Source: Chitinophagales bacterium (GTDB lineage: Bacteria > Bacteroidota > Bacteroidia > Chitinophagales > UBA2359). From it: 8,320 nucleotides of DNA. Positions 1 through 8,100 of the stretch are shown in pieces. Below the pieces are notes generated by a model. That model ran no database searches, was not told where the DNA came from, and saw nothing but the letters and a program-made list of their open reading frames with translations. The stretch spans positions 1 through 8,320 of the forward strand of contig JAHDIA010000228.1 of assembly GCA_020631035.1 (NCBI GenBank), written 5' to 3'. The first letter of the stretch is position 1; each line of letters begins with the position of its first letter. Position numbers and translations under genes: made by a program.

Positions 1-49
1 AACAAAAATTCATTAGCCAAAACATCAATTTATTTAAATTACAGAGTAT

Positions 50-1468
50 TTAATGTTTTATTCTTTTGATTGTGCTTAGGTTGTTTGAGGTGTATTCGAC
101 TAGTAAAACCCCTTTGGGAAAGTCGGATACGTTGATGCTTATGGATTGACTTAACACCTTATTGGTGTATAGTAGTTTTCCAAGTGCGTTGTAAATATTG
201 ATGGCGGCATTGTCTAAAGGCAACTCTCCTAAATTTAAATTTAATTCGTCTTGTACAGGATTTGGATATGCTATTAATTCTCTTTTTAAATCAACTTCAT
301 TTATTGCTGTGGTGGTTAGACAACTATTGTCTCTGATGATTAGGTTGTATAGTTGACTGTCACCGCTGTTGTTTCCATTTTCCCTTACTCTTAGGTAGTA
401 TTGTTCGGTTGCAGGTAGAATGTATGAGAAACTCAATGCCTGACCATAACTACTGTACCTATCTTTGAGTTCATTTTGGATTTGATTGTACAATCTTATT
501 TCGGGAGATATACCAGGAGCGACATTCGTTAGCTCTATTGTAATTTCTTGATTGGCTATTCCGTTGAAAACAAAATAATCTACATCTCCTCTGTCATATA
601 TAGCAGCGGCAATGTTTTCGCAGGTAGCGATGGGGGTTGCTTCTAAAAAGCTGTTGTTGCATTCGTAGACATCTTGTGTATCAAAATTGATGGTTAGGTT
701 GTATAAATCGACTGAAACATCGTTATTGTATACTGAAGATATTTTAAAAAAGTAAATTCCTGGATCACAAACTTGTGTTATTAACTCTACAGGCACCCCT
801 TCTTGCTCCGTATTGTATTCAATTTGTTCTTGTCCTTCGTTGTATATGTCTATTCTCATCCTGATGTTGCTAGGTACATCGTTGACATTGGCGACCAATA
901 CGCCTGCTCTATCTACTTCTACTTTAAAAAAGTCTTCGTCTCCTTCTCCTGCTATTTGCCCTTGAACTGTTTCACCTATGGCAATGCTGTTTGCTTCGGC
1001 AAATGTATTGTTGCATTCGTAGACATCTTGTGTATCGAAGGTTATGGTTAAATTGTATGGTTCGGGGCTGGTATCGTTTCCCCAACTGTCTTTGATTTGA
1101 ATGTAGTAGGTGCCTGGTTCACAGACTCTTTGGTAGATTCTTGCAGGGTCTCCACTGGCTGCACTTTCGTCATCGAGTAGATTTTGTGTTGTATCAAAAA
1201 AGTTCATTTCTACCCAACCAAATTCGGGTGCGATGTTGTTGAGGTCAAGGATGAAGAGGCCTCTTGAAGGAACGTTGATGGCGTAATAGTCTGCATCTCC
1301 AGCGGGATTGATGTGTCCTTGTACCGTTACTGTTGAGTTGTTTAGGGTCAAGTTGGTTGCTTGACTGAATAGGTCATTGGGTTCGCTTTCTGTTTGTGCT
1401 TGTAAGATTAAAGAGAGCGTTATGAGTGCCCAAATGTTTATGATTGTTTGTAAAGTTTTGCTTGTCAT
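50..1468 (-). CDS. Secreted protein with three PPC-like repeats and a T9SS type A sorting domain
   Basis: A 472-residue protein predicted to be exported by Sec and then by the type IX secretion system. Residues 1-24 form a signal peptide: a short polar start, a hydrophobic core (W-A-L-I-T-L-S-L-I-L) and a likely cut near L-Q-A. Three beta-sandwich repeats of about 118 residues follow (about 27-145, 146-264 and 265-385). Each opens with an E-P-N-D or E-C-N-N motif and has a G-D-x-D-[YF]-[YF] motif, the signature of bacterial pre-peptidase C-terminal (PPC) domains. Residues 398-472 form the sorting domain, with A-Y-P-N-P near its start and a basic end, K-R-I-K-H. No catalytic motif is visible. 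PPC domains usually hang on secreted proteases, so a protein built only of them may be a binding or surface protein; this is inference. The start is the only ATG that gives the signal peptide. Upstream lies 229 bp of structured intergenic DNA, so it is probably transcribed separately from the gene before it. Confidence 0.9.
   Translation of the reverse strand: MTSKTLQTIINIWALITLSLILQAQTESEPNDLFSQATNLTLNNSTVTVQGHINPAGDADYYAINVPSRGLFILDLNNIAPEFGWVEMNFFDTTQNLLDDESAASGDPARIYQRVCEPGTYYIQIKDSWGNDTSPEPYNLTITFDTQDVYECNNTFAEANSIAIGETVQGQIAGEGDEDFFKVEVDRAGVLVANVNDVPSNIRMRIDIYNEGQEQIEYNTEQEGVPVELITQVCDPGIYFFKISSVYNNDVSVDLYNLTINFDTQDVYECNNSFLEATPIATCENIAAAIYDRGDVDYFVFNGIANQEITIELTNVAPGISPEIRLYNQIQNELKDRYSSYGQALSFSYILPATEQYYLRVRENGNNSGDSQLYNLIIRDNSCLTTTAINEVDLKRELIAYPNPVQDELNLNLGELPLDNAAINIYNALGKLLYTNKVLSQSISINVSDFPKGVLLVEYTSNNLSTIKRIKH
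654..682 (-). repeat. Direct repeat copy at the repeat 2/repeat 3 junction of the PPC protein
   Basis: A 29-base exact match to 1008-1036, offset by 354 bp (118 codons), inside the PPC-repeat gene. It encodes the D-T-Q-D-V-Y-E-C-N-N junction that opens the third PPC-like repeat. Partial identity continues beyond it on the side of the preceding strand (Y-N-L-T-I-x-F). The near-identity at DNA level points to duplication of the whole domain unit or later gene conversion. Confidence 0.85.
1008..1036 (-). repeat. Direct repeat copy at the repeat 1/repeat 2 junction of the PPC protein
   Basis: The second copy of the exact 29-base match described for 654-682. It encodes the junction between the first and second PPC-like repeats. 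The in-frame spacing of 118 codons sets the size of the repeated protein module. Confidence 0.85.
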
Positions 1469-1532
1469 CTTGTTTGTTTTTGGGGTTGAAAATTATTGAA
1501 GTTTGTTTTATTAAATCCGACTGAACTTTTTA

Positions 1533-1661
1533 AACCTAGCCCTGATAGTAGCGGTTAGCTCCCATAGTTTGGTTTAGCCCTAATAGGTTTTGGAAACCTA
1601 TTAGGGCTCCAAACTATGGGACTAAAAGCGGATAGCAGGCAAATCAGTTGCGACGGAGGTT
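1533..1661. ncRNA. Nested structured intergenic element, possible Bacteroidota (Flavo-1-like) RNA
   Basis: The element is nearly symmetric. The centre is a hairpin: outer arms 1561-1572 and 1609-1620 pair over 12 bp, inner arms 1576-1590 and 1594-1608 pair over 15 bp with a 3-base loop, and only three unpaired bases (1573-1575) interrupt the stem. It is flanked by near-identical direct copies AGCGG[T/A]TAGC at 1550-1559 and 1627-1636. The outer parts can also pair: AACCT (1533-1537) with AGGTT (1657-1661), and GCC-UG near 1539-1545 with CAGGC near 1636-1640. On the plus strand the order AGCCCTGAT-x3-AGCGG, hairpin, AGCGGATAGCAGG resembles an intergenic element common in Bacteroidota. I suspect it belongs with the Flavo-1 RNA motif but cannot confirm that here. 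It could also act as a terminator or processing site between the small gene and the PPC gene. Strand is uncertain. Confidence 0.5.
1561..1620. terminator. Long near-perfect hairpin, candidate transcription barrier
   Basis: This 60-base core folds into 27 base pairs with a 3-base loop (TGG) and one 3-base bulge. It lies 78 bp beyond the stop of the small lysine-rich gene and 93 bp before the PPC gene, so it could end transcription from the former. No clean U-tract follows it directly on the minus strand, so a classical intrinsic terminator is not proven. It is listed separately because the hairpin itself is certain while the identity of the larger element is not. Confidence 0.4.
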
Positions 1662-1697
1662 CAAAACACTTGCTCCAATAAAAAATTAAAAAGCGAT

Positions 1698-2111
1698 CTA
1701 TTTATCGGATAGCATTTTTAGTGCTATGTTCATTTTTTGTTTTTCTAGGTCTTTGAGATCTTTTAAGAATTGCTCATCTGATTCAGAAAATCTGGGTGGA
1801 CCTTTGTAGAAAAAAGTTTCTTTTTGTGTATCGTTGCTTATTTTTAAAAATTCTTTTTCTTTAAATTCTTCAATCCAAAACTCTTCGCTTCTTTTTCCAT
1901 AGTAATCAATTTTTAGCTCCTTTGATTTGACTTCATACTTCCCGTAGAATATTGAACCCTTCTGGTACAAACTCATCTTAAAATAAAAATCTTTAGAAAG
2001 TATGAGTGCTTTGTATTCGTTGCTCCAAGCCCCAGTAATATTTAGTTTTTCTTCTTTGATGGCAAAAAGGAGCAGGCTGTATTGAGGGTTACTTTTTTTT
2101 GTTTTTTGCAT
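1698..2111 (-). CDS. Small lysine-rich hypothetical protein, weakly lipocalin-like
   Basis: No family is recognised with confidence. From the ATG at 2111 it encodes 137 residues, about 25 of them lysine. The middle has a G-A-W motif (L-N-I-T-G-A-W) followed by alternating hydrophobic strands (A-L-I-L-S-K-D, S-I-F-Y-G-K-Y-E-V, E-F-W-I-E-E-F, E-F-L-K-I, E-T-F-F-Y-K-G). That resembles the G-x-W start and beta-barrel strands of lipocalin-like proteins of Bacteroidota. The last 35 residues look helical and charged. Such proteins normally carry a signal or lipoprotein peptide, and none is visible, so it may be a cytoplasmic variant or an N-terminally damaged gene. The frame stays open up to a TTG at 2177, and another ATG lies at 2138. 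Both run through the hairpin at 2134-2163, so 2111, preceded by A-rich sequence, is preferred. It follows the protease gene by 72 bp and may be co-transcribed with it. Confidence 0.55.
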   Translation of the reverse strand: MQKTKKSNPQYSLLLFAIKEEKLNITGAWSNEYKALILSKDFYFKMSLYQKGSIFYGKYEVKSKELKIDYYGKRSEEFWIEEFKEKEFLKISNDTQKETFFYKGPPRFSESDEQFLKDLKDLEKQKMNIALKMLSDK

Positions 2112-2133
2112 AACTTGAAGTTTTTTTATTTTG

Positions 2134-2163
2134 AACATCGGACGCCCAAGGGCGTCCGATGTT
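2134..2163. repeat. Perfect 14-bp GC-rich inverted repeat (hairpin) after the protease gene
   Basis: Arms 2134-2147 and 2150-2163 are perfectly complementary with only AA between them (arm AACATCGGACGCCC). The hairpin begins about 20 bp past the stop codon of the protease gene on the minus strand. It may terminate or stabilise that transcript, or control translation of the next gene. On the minus strand it is followed by an A-rich, not U-rich, stretch, so it is not a textbook intrinsic terminator. It is markedly richer in G and C than its surroundings, as for a dispersed palindromic repeat. Confidence 0.7.
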
Positions 2164-2183
2164 TGTTGTCTACCCAAAATTTG

Positions 2184-5100
2184 CTAGTCAATAAGCACCA
2201 ACTTTTTATTCATATTGATTTGAATGTTGTCGCTGATGGTAACGGTGTAGATGCCTCTTGTCAATTCAGAAGTATTGATGTGTAGGATGTTTCCTTGTTG
2301 CACTTCTGTTGCTTTGGCACGGTACATTAATTGTCCTGTTGCATTGGTAATCTCGACCATTGTTTGTTGTGGCAAAGTGTGTTCTACACTGATTTTCACA
2401 TAATCATTTGCAGGGTTTGGATATAGATCAAATGTTGTATTGCGTTCGCTGATTAAATCTGTTTCTATTGATGTGCTGGTATCGGCTGTATCGGCTGTAA
2501 AAATGATGTTTGCCATACTTTGTCCACTCGAAACAGGTGCTAAGTAATTAAAATCATCGGTTCCAAAATCGCTGGTCATACCGTGGGTAACACTTACTCC
2601 ACCGCTCAATTCGATGACTGTGCTTACTTCTAGTTGATCTCCAATGTTGCCAAATGGCAAGTGGTCGTCTATGACAATTTGCATAGTTGCAATTACTCCA
2701 TTGTCGCAGATTACATTTTGGTAATCGGTTCTTGTCATACCAAACTCCACACTGTTCTGTTGTTTGTTGACTACTGCGTGACCGTAGAAACCTGTTTGTT
2801 GTCCCATACAGCTATTGGAGAAATCTACTTTTACATCTACCAATGGCTTGAGTCCTTGAATGATGGGGTCAGAGAACAAGAAGTTGACTGCTCCTGCAAA
2901 ACCGTAAGCAGGTAGGCTGGCATCGCTTCCATCTTCTACATCTTTTAGTCTCAATTCGACGGTTCTGACGGACATCAAGGTGCCATTTATGATGGTGTCT
3001 CTATCGTCTGTCATTTGTGGGATAAGGCTAAAGATGGATGGTCCATTGACTCCAAATATGCCCATTGCATCTTGATGTGTAAAGCTGTAATTTTCTGCTA
3101 TTGCCATTGGATCTGCTAAGTTTACTACTCCGTCACCGTTGGTATCGGCATGTTTGTAATTGATGCCATTTTGCTGGCTGTCTGCCCAAGGTGTTGCGAC
3201 TTGAGCTTCCCAATTGATTGAGGCATCAGGTCTTTCTGGTCCAGAGCTACCATAAGCCAAACCATAGAAAAGAATGTCGTTTCTGTTTACGATTCCGTCA
3301 AAGTTGACATCTCCTGGCCAAACGGGTTCTGATTCTGGCTCACATACCTCATCACTGATAACGATTTCAAATTCTTTGGTTGCTGTTCCTCCACATTGGT
3401 CGATCATTGACAAAACGTAGGTACCAGAAATGGATTCTTCGGTAATTGTTAATGTGCTGTTTGTTCCTAGCAAATCTCCGTTTAAGTCCCAGAAGTAGAA
3501 TGCCATTTGGTCGGTGCCTGCTTCCAATACGACTGTTTGTCCTGTACAGATTGCCAAGTCTTCGCTTCCTGCAAATTGGCTAGCTGCTGGCAATACTTGT
3601 ACTATTTTGGAGATGCTTGCGTCACAGCCTGCGTCGTTGTAAGCGTAGAGTGTAATGGTGTGTGTGCCTTCGGTTTCAAATGCGTATGTAAGGTTTTCTT
3701 CTGATGATGCGAATACTTCGTCTACCAACCATTCGAAGCTTGTGGCTCCTTGGGTAATGTTGTTGATGGTAAATTCTTTGCCTACGCAGAGGTTGTCACT
3801 ACTTGGTGGTATAAAATCTACTTCGATGTCACCAGTATTGTCGGTGCTTTCTTCGCCCAAGATGAGTTGGTTGATGCCGCCCCAACCAGAGGTCCAGATA
3901 TTGCCTTCTGCATCTTCTATCATTACATTTGTGTAGTTGTAGCCATCAATTGCTGTATAGTATTTGTCTATTGTTTGTGTTTCGAAGTTGTAACGTGCGA
4001 CTTCTTGCTTAAAAGCAACCCACAAGTCAGCTGTACTAGCAATCAAGAGATCACTTACAGGTTCGCTTTGTGGATCTTCAAATAAAGCCTCAAAAGCTGC
4101 TGAATGGTCAATCAAGCTTTCCCCATCGTACTCGTACATTTCTACATCCCATTTATTGATTAGGACATTTCCATTTTGCATGATTGCCAAGTTGTGTACA
4201 TATGGAAATTCTTCTGGATAAAGAAATTCTAGTCCATTTGCCTCTGTGTATTTTGCCAATCCGTATTCGCCTGCTGCAATCCATAGTGTTCCATCCAAAT
4301 CAAATTCCATATTGCGTAGGTCTTGTAATTCGTCAGGTGTAATGATTTCTTCTAGGGTTCCGTTGTCGTATCTCCATACACCACCAAAAGCGTGTGGGTT
4401 GCCATCAATTTCTTTGATTCCTACGATGTACAAACGTCCTTGGCTGTCTACTGCTCCAGCTTTATCGTATACATTGACTAATTTAATTTCTTCTAGTGGT
4501 GGTAATTCCATCAAGTCTGTCAAAGTGGTTCCATCGTAAAATCTTAGGTGCTGTTCTCCGTCATTTTCAGATAAAATGTAGAGATTGTTGTCGGCATCAT
4601 TGACGAGGGTTACCTGCCCCATATTCAAGTCTTGGTAAGGTGCCCAATTTTCGTAAGTTGTACCATCGAAAGTAGCTACATTTGTACTCCAAATAAAGTC
4701 CAAATAAATTTGCTCATTGGGTCCATTGATGATGCTACAAGGATAGGAGGACAAAATAGGGTCATTGGTATTCCAATTTGTCCAGTTGTCTTGATTATTT
4801 ATATCTTCTGCATTTGCATTTAAAATATCTGAATAAGCATAAATTCCAGCTCCACCAATTCCTAAATACATATCATTGTTTTCATTTACAGATATTCCAC
4901 CAATGGCTCCAGTCCAAAATGGCACATTTAGTTCAGTCAACTCATTGCCATCGTAGCCATAAATTGCATTGTTGCCTTTGAAGTAGGTTGTATTGCCATT
5001 TAATTCAAATAGTGAAGCATCTAAAGAATCAGGATATTCTGTGAATTGTGAGAATTGGTTTCCGTTGAAGACTTGCGTGTGAATGCCTTCATTTTGTGTA

Positions 5101-8100
5101 CCTATCCATATACTACCATCTACCAATTCGATGATGTCATTGATTCTACCTTCGATGTTGTTTTCTACTTGCTCGTAGCCATTTTCTGCTGTGTACGTGA
5201 TGATTTCTCCTTGGGTTGTTGCAATCCAAACTCTTCCTACTTTATCGGCATAGATTGTCATAAATTCATTTGTTGTGATGCCTAGTTCTTCTAAGTTGTC
5301 TTTTTCAAAATCTGTTCCATTAAATCTGTATACATATCTATGTTGTTCAATACACCAGATTGTTCCATCTGAAGCGATTGTTACATCCATTATTTGATCA
5401 TTATCAAAGTATTCAATGGTATTGCTTACATCATTGTACTTGTGTAATTTTCTACCTGTAACAAACCATACATTCCCTGCTTCATCTACTACCATATTGT
5501 CACCGTAAATATTGAGTGTGTTTGCCAATCCATCTTTGGTTGTAAATTTTTCGTAGGTTCCATCAAAGTTCCACTTGACTACTCCCCCCCAACTACTTGT
5601 CAGGATGTAGTCTTTGTTTTGAATCATTGCTGTAATACGGTGTGGGGTTGAAGAGAATGCAATGCTGTCTTCTTCTTGAACTGTTTCACCACTACAAGGA
5701 TCTACTGCTGGGTCTTCTATGGTTTCAAATGTCAGACACTCTTGGCTTGCACCACATTCGTTGATTGTTTCCAAACATACCTCTTGTGGCCCAAAAGTAT
5801 CAAAAGTATAGACTGGGCTTTGCTCATTGCTTTGGTTACTTCCATTGAATGTCCAAATATAGCTTGTAGCATTGCCATCTGTAGGGAAAAAGCTAACGGT
5901 CAATTCATTGTTGACATGTGTAAAGTCAGCAGAAGGCACTGTTATTGCTTCAAAACTCATTGCAGTAGTTGACATACAGTCTCCATCGTTTATCGTCAAA
6001 ACAACTTCGTTTGTGCCTACACTATCAAACAGTAATACTGGATCTTTCTCATCAGCCGCCAATAAACCATTGATGGTCCATTCGTAGGTAGCATTTTCTG
6101 TTACTTCACAAGTAGTTAAAAACTGATAGGCTGTTGCTTGACAATAAGGTGCTGCTGCTACGATCTCAAAGCTGGCTTCTAGTGTACATCCTGGTTCGAC
6201 TACTGCTGGTTTGATACTAAAAGGTGCATCGCTTACATCTGAAACAAGAGAATTGTTTGATACTTCTGCTATTTTGACGAGGGCGATGTCTGTATTTTCA
6301 TCTTCGTCTATGATCCAAGAGAAACTTCCACTATTGGGTACATTGGCAAAAAGGCTCTTATATGTCACACCACCGTCGCCAGAATAGTCAATTCTTACTT
6401 GTTCGATTGTTCCTTCGCTTGTCCATTGTACTTCTACTGTTTCCCCTGGGAAAAATTGCTCATTTCCATTTGGGAATACGACTGTCAGACTTTTATCGTC
6501 TTGTGGCATTGCATTGCAAGCACCCAATCCTACTGCACACCAAGCCATTTCACATGCTCCTGCTTCGGCAGAACCAGCTCCAAACAATTCTTTGGCGGCT
6601 TCGATAGATAATTCTCTGGCATCAACATAAGTAGCAGATGGGAACAAATATTCTGTTAAAGTTTTGTAGGCAATTTGTGCTGCTTTGTCTATGCCAATTC
6701 CTGTGATTCCATACTCATCACCAAAGTCGTTCATTACCTGTCCACCTTCGCTTAATAAGTAGAACCAATAGTTTTGCACACCACTATTGATGTGTACCCC
6801 TCCATTGTCTTCAGATCCTGTGTACCAGAAGTTTCCTAAATAAGTATCAGGTTGTTTGACAAGTACTTGGTCCGAAGATGGATTTGCCATATCTCTCAAA
6901 CCACTGAATCCATTGATGCTGTTCTCAGCCATTTGCCAATTCCAGTTAGAGATGGTTTTGGATTCGACATAGGTTCCAAAAATATCGCTGAAAGATTCGT
7001 TGAGGGCCCCTGACTCAAACTGGTAAATAAGTTTTGATGTATATTGAGTTACCCCGTGTGTAAATTCGTGTGCAATGATGTCTAAATCAACCAATGCATC
7101 GAATAGTTCGCCATCGCCATCGCCACAAATGATTTGGTTTTGGTACCATACTGCATTGTTCCAATCTACTCCAAAGTGTACATAGGTTCTTACTTTACCA
7201 TCTGTACCATCGTAACTTTTTCTTGAAAATTCACCTTTGTATACTTCGTATGTTTTTTCGGCAGCCCAATGTGCAGAAACTGCTGTGGGGTCGCCTTCCC
7301 AGTAATTGTCGGCATCTGTAATGGGTAGTGCCACTAAATCGCCTGAGTTGTCGCTACTTCTTGTGACAACGCCTCCACCGACACAATTTTCTAGATAATA
7401 CAAATTGTTGTCTTCATTGAAGCTGGTATTGAATTCTTGCTCACCGTTGTACAAGGTCATTCCTTGAGTATCTAGATTGCCTGCGGGTCCTTGACATTGG
7501 TGGTGTGCTAATTCCATACTGCCCAATACTTCGCCAGTGTTGGCATCTATGTAAACTGCTTTGGCTTGTAGGGGGCTAATGGCATAAATAGGCAATTTGT
7601 AAGCCAATTGATATTGATCTGGATTGCTGCCATATTGCGAGTCATACCAACAAAGTTCGGCTGTAGGGCATTCGCCTTTGAGTGCTTCGTTATTGGTTTC
7701 CCAAGCGTATTCTTGTGCGCCTATAAAATTTAAGGCTGTTTGTAAGGCTACTGCCTCATCTATATTTACTTGGGTGTTTTCTTTGTTCATCCCTTTTAAT
7801 AAGTTGCCGTTGGCTTTTTGAATTTTCCCATTGTTTTCGTGGGCAATCAATTGTACTCCTTCGACCTTGATGCCTTGGTGGTATTGGTCGAGGCGGTGGT
7901 GTGTCCAGCCTGTATTGGAGCTCAGTTGACTGTTGGTGGTTTTTAGTTCATCTTTTTCGCCTAATGAAAGTTGGGCTTTGTATTGTTGGGTTAAGTTTTG
8001 TAGTTTGATGTTTTTCTCAGGAAGGAAATACATTAATTTGTGTGTGCTTTCTTTGGTGGCAATTTCTGATAAGTTTGCCTGAGTTGTTCCATTTTGTGCG

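Noticed and set aside
1..49. Search for a terminator or gene start beyond the PPC gene
   Set aside because: Only AT-rich sequence without a clear stem-loop or open frame is visible in these few bases.
803..1051. Plus-strand open frame of 82 codons inside the PPC gene
   Set aside because: It lies wholly antisense to a clear T9SS cargo gene, and its cysteine- and phenylalanine-rich translation looks like a frame shadow.
2050..2111. Possible lipobox (T-A-C-S) in another frame near the start of the small gene
   Set aside because: The frame has no hydrophobic leader before the cysteine and stops shortly after, so it is a coincidence.
2139..2177. TTG start at 2177 giving a 159-residue small protein
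   Set aside because: It would place the translated N-terminus across a perfect palindrome and only 6 bp from the previous stop. The ATG at 2111 with A-rich upstream sequence is more plausible, though the longer form cannot be excluded.
2160..2215. Possible Bacteroidota promoter (AAATTTTG with an upstream TTG) at the end of the protease gene
   Set aside because: The first consensus T is missing and the spacing of about 16 bases is too short for the usual pair.
2481..2498. Nine-base tandem duplication (ATCGGCTGT twice) in the protease gene
   Set aside because: It is only two in-frame copies in the low-complexity linker before the sorting domain (T-A-D-T-A-D) and needs no special explanation.
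3655..4085. Overlapping plus-strand open frames, up to 111 codons, antisense to the protease
   Set aside because: They lie within the well-supported minus-strand gene and show no domain, signal or plausible composition.
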